A stretch of 64,000 nt of DNA from JAJXWB01 sp046349085 (GTDB taxonomy: Bacteria; Pseudomonadota; Alphaproteobacteria; Rhizobiales; Beijerinckiaceae), in the NCBI GenBank assembly GCA_046349085.1, contig JAXMDA010000003.1:62001-126000 (forward strand), read 5' to 3'. Of this stretch, positions 8,859 to 17,934 are shown piece by piece. The translations under genes were made by a program, and so were the position numbers. How positions within the stretch are numbered: position 1 is the first letter of the stretch; each line of letters opens with the position of its first letter. The notes beneath the pieces are model-generated. The model was given only the letters and a program-made list of their open reading frames with translations, was not told the DNA's origin and made no database searches.

Positions 8859-9977
8859 TCAGTTGACCACGATGCGCGGCGCCGGGCGCGCGCCTGCGCC
8901 GGCGGTCAGATTTGCCCAGGCCTTCTGCGCGATGTCGATGTAGGCCCTGGCCTGCGGGCTGTCCGGCGCCGTGGCGACGACGGGCGCGCCGGCGTCCGAC
9001 GTCTCGCGGATCGACATGTGCAGCGGCGCCTCGCCCAGAAACGGCACGCCGAGCCGCCCGGCCTCGTGGCGCGCCCCGCCATGCGCGAACACGTCCGAGC
9101 GCTGGCCGCAATGCGGGCACAGGAAATAGCTCATGTTCTCCACCACGCCGACGATCGGCACGTGCACCTGCTGGAACATGGCGATGCCCCGCCGCGCGTC
9201 GATCAGCGCCAGATCCTGCGGCGTCGAGACGATGATCGCGCCGGCCAGCGGCACGGTCTGCGCAAGCGTGAGCTGCGCGTCGCCCGTCCCCGGCGGCATG
9301 TCGACCACCAGCACGTCGAGATCGCCCCAGTCGACATCCTCCAGCAATTGCTTGATCGCCGACATCACCATCGGGCCGCGCCACACGATCGCCGCCTCGT
9401 CCTCCACCAGGAAGCCGATCGACATCACCTTGACGCCGTAGTTCTCCATCGGCGCGAGCTTCACGCCGTCGGCGGCCATCTGCGGCTTGCCCCGGATGCC
9501 GAACAGGCGCGGCATCGACGGGCCGTAGACGTCCGCATCGAGCACGCCCACCTTCAGGCCCTGCCCCTTGAGGCCGAGCGCGATGTTGCACGCCGTCGTC
9601 GACTTGCCCACGCCCCCCTTGCCGGAGGCCACCGCGACGATCTTGCCGATGCGCGCCGCCCCGCCGGAGGCCTGCGGCTTCGCATGGCCCGAGGCGCGCA
9701 CCGGCTGGGCGCGCTGCGCCGAGCCCTGCTCGGCCTCGCTCGTCAGCGTGACATAGGCGGCAGCAACCCCCGGCAGCTTCTTGATGACGCTTTCCACCCG
9801 CCCGCGCATCGGCTCGAGCGCCTGCACGCGGCCGGGCTCGACGTTGATCGACACGAACACCTTGCCATCGCGCACGCTCACACCGCCAAGCGCGCCCGAC
9901 TGCGCGAGCGTCTTCGACGCGTCCGGCCCGGGAAGGTCCGCAATCGCCGCCAGAACATCTTGCTGCGTCACGATCAT
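8859..9977 (-). CDS. apbC: Mrp/ApbC family P-loop Fe-S cluster carrier
   Basis: The 372-residue protein has an N-terminal MIP18/DUF59 domain (about 1-90), a linker rich in Ala and Gln, and a ParA/Mrp ATPase domain with the deviant Walker A SGKGGVGKS (118-126). A CPHC pair near residue 280 forms the bridging cluster site at the dimer interface in this family. It should bind and deliver [4Fe-4S] clusters in the cytoplasm. The start is the ATG at 9977 with GAGGG upstream; the open frame beyond it is rich in Arg and not conserved in character. It is convergent with the ArsR gene. Confidence 0.93.
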   Translation of the reverse strand: MIVTQQDVLAAIADLPGPDASKTLAQSGALGGVSVRDGKVFVSINVEPGRVQALEPMRGRVESVIKKLPGVAAAYVTLTSEAEQGSAQRAQPVRASGHAKPQASGGAARIGKIVAVASGKGGVGKSTTACNIALGLKGQGLKVGVLDADVYGPSMPRLFGIRGKPQMAADGVKLAPMENYGVKVMSIGFLVEDEAAIVWRGPMVMSAIKQLLEDVDWGDLDVLVVDMPPGTGDAQLTLAQTVPLAGAIIVSTPQDLALIDARRGIAMFQQVHVPIVGVVENMSYFLCPHCGQRSDVFAHGGARHEAGRLGVPFLGEAPLHMSIRETSDAGAPVVATAPDSPQARAYIDIAQKAWANLTAGAGARPAPRIVVN

Positions 9978-10192
9978 TGGCCGGCCCTCTTTCGTCTCGC
10001 CTGCGGCGCCTCGCGCCAGTTTCGCTCTCTCGGCCCGATCCGGCGTCTTGTCTGCTCGAGCGGGGCTGCAAGCCGCCAGTGAAGGACGAGCGCGCCCGCG
10101 CGACTTAAAACATGCTATGGAACTGTGCAATCGCGAACTGCCGGACGCCAGGCGCTGCGGCTTCAGCGCGACAATTGCGGAGTTCTCTGGAA

Positions 10193-10420
10193 TTGGCTGA
10201 CAAGACGCTGGACGTAAAGGGGCTGAACTGCCCGCTGCCCATTCTGCGCGCCAAGAAGGCGTTGAAGGACATGCCTGCCGGCGCCGTGCTGGAGGTGCTG
10301 GCGACCGATCCCGGTTCGCTCGAGGATTTCCCGGCCTTCTGCAACTCGACCGGCGACGAACTCGTCGAAGCCGCCGACGATGGCGGGGTCTATCGCTTTC
10401 TCATCCGGCGCGCGAACTGA
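10193..10420 (+). CDS. TusA-family sulfur carrier protein
   Basis: This 75-residue protein has the TusA/SirA fold pattern: LDVKGLNCPLPILRAKKAL with the CPxP motif, whose Cys13 carries the persulfide, and the GAVLEVLATDPGSLEDFPAFC segment. I choose the TTG at 10193 because it gives the normal TusA length and has GGAG ten bases upstream; an ATG at 10112 would add 27 residues without similarity. TusA-like proteins relay sulfur for tRNA thiolation, molybdenum cofactor or sulfur oxidation; which applies here is not clear. Confidence 0.88.
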   Translation: MADKTLDVKGLNCPLPILRAKKALKDMPAGAVLEVLATDPGSLEDFPAFCNSTGDELVEAADDGGVYRFLIRRAN

Positions 10421-10440
10421 CCGCCGGCGTGGCGACAAGC

Positions 10441-10809
10441 TCAATGCGTCGCCGTCGCCCCGAGTTTTGAGATCAGTCCATTGAGATAGCCGTAAAAGAA
10501 GGCTTCGTCGGCGTAGCCTTCGATGCGGCCGATTTCCTTGCCGTTATCAACGAGCACGAAAGTGGGCGTGAACACAACCTTCCCCACCTCCGACAAATCC
10601 GGCGGCACGCCCTTAGCGAGATCGACGCGCCGCAGCGCGGCCCTGCGGCCTTCATTCGTCTTGTCGTAGGCGCCGCCGACTTCGGCGTTCCAGCGTTCGC
10701 ACCACACGCAACCCGCGCGCTCGAACATCACGAGTTCGGCGGCGAGCGCCGGCGCGGCGCCGAGCAGAACGCCCGCGAGCAGGACAGGGCCGAAAAATCG
10801 ACGTTTCAT
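10441..10809 (-). CDS. Periplasmic thioredoxin-fold protein (SoxS-like)
   Basis: The 122-residue product starts with a signal peptide (MKRRFFGPVLLAGVLLGAAPALA) and continues with a short thioredoxin fold: CVWC at Cys34-Cys37, then VVFTPTFVLVDNGKEIGRIEGY with the cis-Pro. It resembles the SoxS-type periplasmic thioredoxins found with sulfur-oxidation genes. It probably keeps a periplasmic cysteine protein reduced. It stands alone on its strand, convergent with the TusA-like gene. Confidence 0.82.
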   Translation of the reverse strand: MKRRFFGPVLLAGVLLGAAPALAAELVMFERAGCVWCERWNAEVGGAYDKTNEGRRAALRRVDLAKGVPPDLSEVGKVVFTPTFVLVDNGKEIGRIEGYADEAFFYGYLNGLISKLGATATH

Positions 10810-10851
10810 GCCGTTCTGCCTAGCACGCCCGCCACAGCCCCGCCAGCGCGC

Positions 10852-11457
10852 TCAGGGCGCGCGCCGCAGCGCGCGCAGGCAGAAGTCGATCATTTCGTCG
10901 CAGGACGGCACCGGCTTGTCCTGACATTCGACCATCAGTCGCGGGTGGCAGTAGCAGATGGTGGAGGCCTGCACGAGCGCCGCCCCCTGCGCCGGGTCGA
11001 TGGCCGCGAACTCGCCGGACGCCGCGCCGTCGGCGACGATGCGCGCCATCAGCATCCGCATGGCCTGCACATATTCCGTGACGATCGGCCAATCCTCGTC
11101 GAGCGCGACCTGCACCATCTCGTGCAGCTTGCGCTCGCCCACGAAGCGCTCGGCGTTCATCTTCTGGTTGTTCGATATCAGCGCGCGCAGCCGCTCGCTC
11201 GCAGACCCCGGCCCTTCGACGATCTCCGTCGAGGCGTCGAGGATCGACCGCAGCAGATGGCTTGCGACCGCGCCGTTGATCTCGGCCTTGGAGCCGAAGA
11301 AGCGATAGACATTGGCCGGCGACATTCGCAATTCGCGCGCGATGTCGGCGACCGTCGTCTTCTGGAAACCGATCTCGCGATAGAGTTTCTCCGCCGTTTC
11401 GACGATCCGCATCCGCTGCTCTGCGTCGCGCGACACGACCATTTCCGCCTGCATCAT
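10852..11457 (-). CDS. TetR-family regulator of the RND efflux operon
   Basis: This 201-residue protein has the TetR DNA-binding domain at about residues 17-63 (RIVETAEKLYREIGFQKTTV, ADIARELRMSPANVYRFFGSK) and a C-terminal domain of the TetR_C_7 kind. Its ATG overlaps the stop of the RND pump gene by four bases, so it is the last gene of the adaptor-pump-regulator operon and probably represses it. The inverted repeats that overlap the operon promoter near 15740-15770 are the likely binding sites. Confidence 0.9.
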   Translation of the reverse strand: MMQAEMVVSRDAEQRMRIVETAEKLYREIGFQKTTVADIARELRMSPANVYRFFGSKAEINGAVASHLLRSILDASTEIVEGPGSASERLRALISNNQKMNAERFVGERKLHEMVQVALDEDWPIVTEYVQAMRMLMARIVADGAASGEFAAIDPAQGAALVQASTICYCHPRLMVECQDKPVPSCDEMIDFCLRALRRAP

Positions 11458-14400
11458 TCCGCTGGCGCTCCCACGTAGGCTGCCGCAGCCGCCTCGGATT
11501 CCTCTTTCGGCCGCGGCGCGTGAGCGCCGAGCGACCTGCGAAACCATAGCGCATAGAGCGCGGGAAGGAACAGCAGCGTAAGGAAGGTGGCCACGAACAG
11601 GCCGCCCATGATGACCACCGCCATCGGTCCCCAGAAGGTCGAGCGCGACAGCGGAATCATCGCGAGGATAGCCGCGAGCGCGGTCAGCACCACGGGCCTT
11701 GCGCGGCGCACCGCCGATTCGATGATGGCGTCGCGGTAGGACATGCCGCGCTCGAGATCCTGACGGACCTGATCGACCAGGATGATGGAATTGCGCATGT
11801 CCATGCCCGCGAGCGCGATCAGCCCGAGCAGCGCGACGAAGCCGAACGGCGCGCCCGAAATGTTCAGCGCGAGCGAGGAGCCGATGATCCCGAGCGGCGC
11901 GCTCACCATGACCAGCGCCAGCCGCGTGAAGTTCTGCAACTGGAACATCACGATCGCCAGCATGACGAAGATCATCAGCGGCACGACGGTCGCGATCGCC
12001 GCATTGGCCTTTGCCGATTCCTCGACCGCGCCGCCGCGTTCGATGCGATAGCCAGGCGGCAGTTGCGCCATCAACCCGGCAAGCTGCGGCCAGATGCGCA
12101 TGGAGACGTCGGGCGGCTGCACGCCGTCGGTCACGTCCGAACGCACGGTGATCGACGTGTCGCGGCTGCGCCGCCACAGGATTGCATCCTCGTGCTCGTA
12201 GACGATCTTCGCCACCTGCGCGACGGGCACGGAGGCGCCGCTGCGCGTGGCGACCGTGAGGTCGCCGATATGCGCGAGATCGGCGCGTTCCGATTTCACC
12301 GCGCGCGCCACGACATCGACCTTCTCCACGCCGTCGCGCACGGTCGTGACCGTGGCGCCGGAGATCAGCATCTGCATGGAATTGGCGAGATCCTGCGGCG
12401 TCAGGCCGAGGGCGCGCGCGCGGTCCTGATCGAGCACGAGCCGCACGGATGGCATCCGCTCGTTCCAGTCGAGATGCGGGTCGCGCACCGCAGAATCGGC
12501 GCGCATGATGTCGCGCACGCGATAGGCTATGTCGCGGACCTGACCCGGATCGCCTCCCATCACGCGGAATTGCACGGGAAAGCCGACCGGCGGCCCGTAG
12601 TTGAACCTGTCCACGCGCACGCGCGCTTCCGACAGCGCGCCGTCCGCAATCGTTTTGTCGAGGCGCGCCTTGACGCGCTCGCGCGCGGCGACGTCCTTGG
12701 TCATGACCACGATTTCGGCGAAGGATTCGTTGGGCAATTGCGGATTGAGGCCAAGCCAGAAGCGTGGCGAGCCCTGGCCGATATAGGTCGAGAAATGCAC
12801 GACGTCGGGATCGCCCGCGAGCATCGCCTCGCCTTTCTGCGCCGTCTTCTGCGTGACGCCGATCGCCGTGCCTTCGGGCATGCGCATCTGGAAGAAGATT
12901 TCGGTGCGATCGGAGATCGGGAAGAATTGCTTGGGCACGCGCGAATAGCCCGCGGCCGCAACCGCCATCAGCCCGACGACGGCCACGACCACGGCGATGC
13001 GATTGTCGACCGACCAGGCGATGAGACGGCGCAACGCGCGATAGGCGCGCGAATGGTAGATTTCCTCCTCGTCGTGCGATTGCCTGCCGGCGAAGTCCGG
13101 CAGCAGCTTCACGCCGAGATAGGGCGTGAAGACGACCGCCACGAACCAGGAAGCGACGAGCGCGATCGACACGACCCAGAAGATGCCGCCCGCATATTCG
13201 CCCGATGTAGAGGGCGCGAAACCCACGGGCAGGAAGGCCGCGGCCGTCACCAGCGTGCCGGTCAGCATCGGGAAGGCGGTGGATTCCCAGGCGAAGGTCG
13301 CGGCCTTCATGCGGTCCACGCCCTGCTCCATCTTCACCACCATCATTTCGACCGCGATAATGGCGTCGTCGACCAGAAGGCCGAGCGCGATGATGAGCGC
13401 GCCGAGCGTGATGCGCTGCAGGTCGAGCCCCATGATGTTCATGACCACGAACACCACGGAGAGAACAAGCGGCACGGAAAGCGCGACGACAACGCCCGTG
13501 CGCAGACCCAGCGACAGGAAGCTCACCAGCAGCACGATGGCGAGCGCCTCGATGAAGGAGCGCGTGAACTCGCCCACCGCATGTTCCACGACCTTGGGCT
13601 GGTCCGCGATCTGCGTGAACTCGATGCCGACCGGGGTAGCGGCGCGCGCCTCGTCCATAACGCTCTTGAGGGTCTCGCCGAGCGTCAGGATATTTCCGCC
13701 CTTGGCCATGACGACGCCGATCGCGAGGGCCGGTCTGCCGCCGTAGCGCACGAGAAAATCCGGCGGGTCCTTGAAGCCGGTCGCGACATCGGCGACGTCG
13801 CCAAGGCGGAACACGCGCCCGTTCGCCTCGACCGGCGTCTCCGCCACGGCGGCCGCGCCCGACAGCGCGCCGGAAATGCGCACGGGGATGCGATTGGCCT
13901 GCGTCTCGAACACGCCGGACGCCGCCACCGCATTCTGCCGCGCGAGCGAATCGAAGATCGCCTGCGGCGTCACGCCGAGATTGGCGAGCTTGGCCTGGCT
14001 GAACTCAACGAATATGCGCTGGTCCTGCGCGCCGTAGAGATTGACCTTGACGACATCGGGCGCCTTCAGGAGGCGCTGGCGCAGACTTTCCGCGATCGTC
14101 TTGAGCTGCGCGTAATCCGCGCCCTCGCCCGTGAGCATGTATTGCACGGAATCGACGTCGCCGAATTCGTCGTTGACGTCCGGGCCGATCAGGTTGGCCG
14201 GCAGGTCCGCGCGGATGTCGTTCAGTTTCTTGCGCAGCAGGTAGAACAGCCACGGCACCTGCGAGGGCGGCGTCGTGTCCTTGAAGATCACCTGCATCGC
14301 CGTGAACGACGGCTTGGTGTAGGTCTGCACGCGATCGAAATAGGGAAGCTCCTGCAGCTTCTTCTCGATGCGGTCCGCCACCTGGTCCTGCATCTCGCGC

Positions 14401-14576
14401 GCGCTTGCGCCCGGCCAGACGGCGGTGACGTTGGCGAGCTTGATGGTGAAACTCGGATCTTCCGCGCGGCCGAGGCTCCTGTAGGAGAAGGCGCCCGCCA
14501 CCAGCGTGGCGATGATGAGAAAGAGCGTCAGCGCCTGATGGCGCACGGCCCATTCCGAGAGATTGAGACGACGCAT
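11454..14576 (-). CDS. RND-family efflux pump, inner-membrane transporter
   Basis: At 1040 residues this is a full-length AcrB/MdtB-type pump with 12 membrane segments and two large periplasmic loops. The proton-relay pair is visible in GLLVDDAIIAVE. The N-terminus MRRLNLSEWAVRHQALTLF is typical. I start at the ATG at 14576, eight bases after the adaptor stop; an open frame to 14762 overlaps the adaptor gene and is not family-like. No outer-membrane channel gene is present, so it must share one encoded elsewhere. The hydrophobic rather than metal-binding character suggests drug or solvent export. Confidence 0.94.
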   Translation of the reverse strand: MRRLNLSEWAVRHQALTLFLIIATLVAGAFSYRSLGRAEDPSFTIKLANVTAVWPGASAREMQDQVADRIEKKLQELPYFDRVQTYTKPSFTAMQVIFKDTTPPSQVPWLFYLLRKKLNDIRADLPANLIGPDVNDEFGDVDSVQYMLTGEGADYAQLKTIAESLRQRLLKAPDVVKVNLYGAQDQRIFVEFSQAKLANLGVTPQAIFDSLARQNAVAASGVFETQANRIPVRISGALSGAAAVAETPVEANGRVFRLGDVADVATGFKDPPDFLVRYGGRPALAIGVVMAKGGNILTLGETLKSVMDEARAATPVGIEFTQIADQPKVVEHAVGEFTRSFIEALAIVLLVSFLSLGLRTGVVVALSVPLVLSVVFVVMNIMGLDLQRITLGALIIALGLLVDDAIIAVEMMVVKMEQGVDRMKAATFAWESTAFPMLTGTLVTAAAFLPVGFAPSTSGEYAGGIFWVVSIALVASWFVAVVFTPYLGVKLLPDFAGRQSHDEEEIYHSRAYRALRRLIAWSVDNRIAVVVAVVGLMAVAAAGYSRVPKQFFPISDRTEIFFQMRMPEGTAIGVTQKTAQKGEAMLAGDPDVVHFSTYIGQGSPRFWLGLNPQLPNESFAEIVVMTKDVAARERVKARLDKTIADGALSEARVRVDRFNYGPPVGFPVQFRVMGGDPGQVRDIAYRVRDIMRADSAVRDPHLDWNERMPSVRLVLDQDRARALGLTPQDLANSMQMLISGATVTTVRDGVEKVDVVARAVKSERADLAHIGDLTVATRSGASVPVAQVAKIVYEHEDAILWRRSRDTSITVRSDVTDGVQPPDVSMRIWPQLAGLMAQLPPGYRIERGGAVEESAKANAAIATVVPLMIFVMLAIVMFQLQNFTRLALVMVSAPLGIIGSSLALNISGAPFGFVALLGLIALAGMDMRNSIILVDQVRQDLERGMSYRDAIIESAVRRARPVVLTALAAILAMIPLSRSTFWGPMAVVIMGGLFVATFLTLLFLPALYALWFRRSLGAHAPRPKEESEAAAAAYVGAPAE

Positions 14577-14584
14577 GTGCGGCC

Positions 14585-15706
14585 TCAGAACGCGAGCTGC
14601 GAGATCGGGCGGACCTTTTCGCCGGGGCTGAGCTTCTGCACGCCGAGCGTGACGATGCGCTCCCCTTCGGCGACGCCCGACGCCACAAGCGCGTCCGCGC
14701 CCTCGTAGCGCAGAACAGTAACCGGCTTCAGCACGGTCACGCCCTCTGCGCTCACTGTCCACAACGACGGGCCCGCGCCCTGATCGAACAGGGCGGCGGA
14801 CGGAACGCGCGCGACCTTCCCGGCGGCCGGCGCGGCGATGGTCAGCGTGGCGCTCATGCCGAGCGCCACGCGCTCATCGGCGTCGGGCAACGTGAAGCGC
14901 GCGGCGAAGGTGCGCGTCGCGGCGTCGGCGACGGGGCTCAATTCGCGGAGCGCCGCGCGATAGGACTTTTGCGGGTCCGACCATAGCGCCAGTGTCGCAA
15001 TGCCTTCGCGCGCCCGAGAAACGAAGGCTTCAGGCAACGCGACCAAGGCTTCCTTCTCGCCCTTGCGCGCAACGCGGATCGCCGGCTGGCCTGCCGCGAC
15101 CACCTGCCCGGGCTCGATCAGCGTCGCCGTCACGACGCCGTCGGCGTCGGCGCGCAGCGTCGCATAATCCAGCGCATTGGCGGCAAGCTCGACCGCACGC
15201 TGCGCGCGACGGTTACGGCCCCGCGCCTCTTCGGCCGCGGAACGCTGGCGGTCGTATACGGCGCGGGCCGTCCAGCCCTTGGCGTGCAGATCGCCGCCGC
15301 GCTTCTCGTCGGCGGCCGTCTGCTCCATGACGACGCGCGAGGCGGAAAGTTCGGCCTCGGCCTGTTCCTTCTGCAATTTGAGGTCCGCCTCGTCGAGCCG
15401 CGCGAGCGCCTCGCCAGCCTTCACGACCTGGCCCGCCTCGACGAGCCGCACGGCGATCTTGCCGGAAACACGAAAGCCCTGATCGGCCTCCACGCGCGGC
15501 TTGATCGTCGCCATGAACGTGCGGTCCGGCTGCTCCGGCGCGAAATGCACGACCACCGTCATCACCGGCCGGCCTGCCGTCATGGTCTTTCCGGAATCCT
15601 CCGCCGGCGCCCGGCCTTGGGCCACCACGGCCGCCGCGCCGCCGGCGCCGGCGAGAAGTCCGATCACGATCAGCGCATTACGAGACTTGCGGCCAAGCCG
15701 GGGCAT
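14585..15706 (-). CDS. RND efflux periplasmic adaptor (membrane fusion protein)
   Basis: The 373-residue protein has an N-terminal membrane anchor (residues 10-28), a lipoyl-like half (GFRVSGKIAVRLVEAGQVVKAGEALARLDEADL), an alpha-helical hairpin rich in Glu, Ala and Arg (about 112-175), the second lipoyl half and a beta-barrel. It should bridge the pump and an outer-membrane channel. It is the first gene of the operon and has a good ribosome site (GAGG) ahead of the ATG. Confidence 0.93.
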   Translation of the reverse strand: MPRLGRKSRNALIVIGLLAGAGGAAAVVAQGRAPAEDSGKTMTAGRPVMTVVVHFAPEQPDRTFMATIKPRVEADQGFRVSGKIAVRLVEAGQVVKAGEALARLDEADLKLQKEQAEAELSASRVVMEQTAADEKRGGDLHAKGWTARAVYDRQRSAAEEARGRNRRAQRAVELAANALDYATLRADADGVVTATLIEPGQVVAAGQPAIRVARKGEKEALVALPEAFVSRAREGIATLALWSDPQKSYRAALRELSPVADAATRTFAARFTLPDADERVALGMSATLTIAAPAAGKVARVPSAALFDQGAGPSLWTVSAEGVTVLKPVTVLRYEGADALVASGVAEGERIVTLGVQKLSPGEKVRPISQLAF

Positions 15707-15729
15707 GGGAGGCTCCTCAGGTTAGAGCC

Positions 15730-15770
15730 AATATGAGATATTGACTGATAAAAATCAATAATCGTCAGTC
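15730..15770 (-). promoter_or_regulatory. Promoter of the RND operon overlapped by inverted repeats (TetR operator candidate)
   Basis: On the minus strand TTGATT (15758-15753) and CATATT (15735-15730) are 17 bases apart, a good -35/-10 pair ahead of the adaptor gene. Two nested inverted repeats overlap it: TATTGA-10-TCAATA (15739-15760) and GACTGA-16-TCAGTC (15743-15770). TetR repressors encoded at the end of such operons usually bind here. Confidence 0.65.
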
Positions 15771-15821
15771 TTCACTTTCCGGCGAGCCCTTCCCGCCCGC
15801 GCGGGCCTCGCTCCATGCATC

Positions 15822-16400
15822 TCATCTTCGACCTCTCTTGCCCGCGCGCGACGATCCCTTGTCCGGCGCGCCCGTCTCCGCAGGGCGCAGGCGCGCGGCG
15901 ATGTCGGCCTTCTGGCGTCCGAACATGTCGAACATCGCAGCCTTCTCGGCGGTCGTCAGCCCGGCGAACATCTCTTCGATCCACGTCTCGTTCGCTCTGG
16001 CCGCCGCATCGAACAGCTTGCGGCCCCTGACCGTCATGGCGGCCAGGCTGGCGCGGCGGTTGGTCGGATCGGGCAGGCGCTCGACCAGCCCCTCCGCGAC
16101 AAGTTCGTCGACGAGACCCGTGATATTGCCGGTCGTCACCATCAGCCGTTTCGAGAGTTCGCCCATGCGCATGCCCTCGGGCCGTCCGTCGAGCTGCGCC
16201 AGCAGGTCGAAGCGCGACAGGCTCATGCCGAATTTTTCGCGCAGGCGGCGACGCACCTCGTTGTTGACGAGCTTGTGGATGGTCAGGAGACGCAGCCACA
16301 GGCGCAGGTCGCCGTGAGGCGCTTGCGAGCCGCGCGTCTCGAAATCGCTGACGGCGACGAGTTCCGCGCGCGCCGCGCGTTTGGCGAGACGCGCCGTCAC
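15822..16400 (-). CDS. MarR-family regulator, co-transcribed with the flavin oxidoreductase
   Basis: The product (192 residues from the GTG at 16400) has the MarR winged helix: LRLWLRLLTIHKLVNNEVRR, FDLLAQLDGRPEGMRMGELSKRL, MVTTGNITGLVDELVAEGLVERL and the wing DPTNRRASLAAMTVRG. The GTG overlaps the oxidoreductase stop by four bases (GTGA), so the two genes form one leftward unit. The C-terminal tail is basic. It closely resembles the MarR protein at 22185-22688 in its N-terminal helices. It is the best candidate to bind the palindrome in front of its own operon. Confidence 0.88.
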   Translation of the reverse strand: MTARLAKRAARAELVAVSDFETRGSQAPHGDLRLWLRLLTIHKLVNNEVRRRLREKFGMSLSRFDLLAQLDGRPEGMRMGELSKRLMVTTGNITGLVDELVAEGLVERLPDPTNRRASLAAMTVRGRKLFDAAARANETWIEEMFAGLTTAEKAAMFDMFGRQKADIAARLRPAETGAPDKGSSRAGKRGRR

Positions 16401-17851
16401 GTCGGCGTCCACTCCGGCGGCACGAGGCGGCGCTTGCCGTCCGCCGTCAGCCGCACGCCCGGGCCTTTCAGGTCGATCTTGTCCCAGAGCTGGCAGGTGA
16501 CGGCCTTGTGCTTCTGGTCGAGGCCTTCGCAATAATTGGTGAATTCGCACAGGCGCACGGCCGCGCCGGCGCCGCGCAGCAGCTTCAGCATCCAGTCGGG
16601 ATCGGCGAGCGACTGGCGCGCCGAGCCGACGATGTCGCAGACGCCGTCCGCCAGCATCTTTTCCGCCATGTCGAAATTATGCACGCCGCCGGTGCAGACG
16701 ACGGGCGTCTCGAACCCCGCCGCGCGCACGGCGCGACGGATTGCGGCGGTCGCGGCGACGTTGCGGCCGAACGGGCCCTTCTCGTCCGAAATATATTGCG
16801 GCATGCATTCGTAGCCGCTCGGCCCCGTATAGGGATAGGCGGATGCGCCGACGCCCGGCTGCTTGGCGTCGTCGAACTTGCCGCCGCGCGAGGTGGAGAG
16901 AAAGTCGAGGCCGGCGCGCGCGAAGGCGACGCCGAAGTAAGCCGCGTCCTCCGCGGTGCTGCCGCCTTCGATGCATTCCTCCGCGAGAAAGCGGCAGCCG
17001 AGCGTGTAATCCGCGCCGACCGCCGCGCGCGTCGCGGCGATGACCTCGAGCGGCAGGCGCGCGCGACCCTCGAGCGAGCCGCCATAGCCGTCCTCGCGCG
17101 TATTGGTGCGCGAGAGAAACGACGCCATCGTATAGGCGTGCGCATAATGCAGCTCGACGCCGTCGAAGCCGGCGTTCTTCGCGCGCAGGGCGGCCGATGC
17201 GAAGAGGTCGGGCAGGATGTTCGGCAGGTCGCGGATATGGTCGAATTCCACATCCGTCACACGCTCGCGATGGCCGAAGCGCAGCGCTTCCATTTCGCGC
17301 GGGCTGAGAATGGCTTCAAGCTTCTCGTCCGACAGCATGGCGAGTTTTTCGCGCACGTCCGCTTCCGGCATAGACGGGGCGCCGAGCGCGGCGCGATGCG
17401 CGTCGCTCACGCGCAGGAATTGCTGGAAATAGCGATTGCGTTCCGGTCTGCGGCGGATCGACAGGAAGTCGATGATCTGGATCAGCAGCTTGGTATGGCC
17501 GCCGCTCGCCTCGCGCACGGCCTCGGTCAGGCGCTGCAGGCCCGGCAGGAAACGGTCGTGGCCGATGCGCAGCAGTGGGCCGCTCGGCACGTCGCGGATG
17601 CCCGTCGCCTCGATGACGATCGCGCCGGGCCGCCCATGGGCGAAACGGCAATACCAGTCGACGACGTCGTCCGTCACATAGCCGTCGTCGGAGGCGCGCC
17701 AAGGCACCATGGCCGGCACCCAGGTGCGCTGCTCCAGTTCGAGCGCGCCGACCTTGACCGGAGAAAACAGTCGCGAGGCCGCAGCTTCCGCCGCGCTCGG
17801 AATGCGGCCGAGCTTCGGCTCGAACTGGACGCGTTGCGGAGGTCGCCACAT
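16397..17851 (-). CDS. Old-yellow-enzyme/2,4-dienoyl-CoA-reductase-type flavin oxidoreductase
   Basis: This 484-residue protein is an FMN-binding TIM barrel. It has the family segments FDGVELHYAHAYTMASFLS, NTREDGYGGSLEGRARLPLE and, near the end, TGGVHNFDMAEKMLADGVCDIVGSARQSLADPDW, the phosphate-binding end of the barrel. The C-terminus has cysteines (LCEFTNYCEGL) where dienoyl-CoA reductases place an Fe-S cluster, but no second FAD/NAD domain follows. The residues from about 100 to 180 are longer than in OYE. It probably reduces a C=C bond of an unsaturated acid, ketone or CoA ester. The ATG at 17851 has AAGGA upstream. Confidence 0.87.
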   Translation of the reverse strand: MWRPPQRVQFEPKLGRIPSAAEAAASRLFSPVKVGALELEQRTWVPAMVPWRASDDGYVTDDVVDWYCRFAHGRPGAIVIEATGIRDVPSGPLLRIGHDRFLPGLQRLTEAVREASGGHTKLLIQIIDFLSIRRRPERNRYFQQFLRVSDAHRAALGAPSMPEADVREKLAMLSDEKLEAILSPREMEALRFGHRERVTDVEFDHIRDLPNILPDLFASAALRAKNAGFDGVELHYAHAYTMASFLSRTNTREDGYGGSLEGRARLPLEVIAATRAAVGADYTLGCRFLAEECIEGGSTAEDAAYFGVAFARAGLDFLSTSRGGKFDDAKQPGVGASAYPYTGPSGYECMPQYISDEKGPFGRNVAATAAIRRAVRAAGFETPVVCTGGVHNFDMAEKMLADGVCDIVGSARQSLADPDWMLKLLRGAGAAVRLCEFTNYCEGLDQKHKAVTCQLWDKIDLKGPGVRLTADGKRRLVPPEWTPT

Positions 17852-17876
17852 GAGGTCGGTCCTTATCTCTGATATG

Positions 17877-17908
17877 ATTATCTTAGTTCTAAGATAATAG
17901 CTCGTCAA
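17877..17908 (-). promoter_or_regulatory. Promoter of the oxidoreductase-MarR operon covered by a perfect 22-base palindrome
   Basis: On the minus strand TTGACG (17908-17903) and TAAGAT (17885-17880) are separated by 17 bases. A perfect inverted repeat, ATTATCTTAG-TT-CTAAGATAAT (17877-17898), covers the -10 and most of the spacer. The form, 10-base AT-rich arms with a 2-base centre, is typical of MarR operators. The gene for a MarR protein is the second gene of this operon, so autorepression is likely. Confidence 0.8.
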
Positions 17909-17934
17909 CGCCGGGCCGGCGCCGCCCGTGCGGA

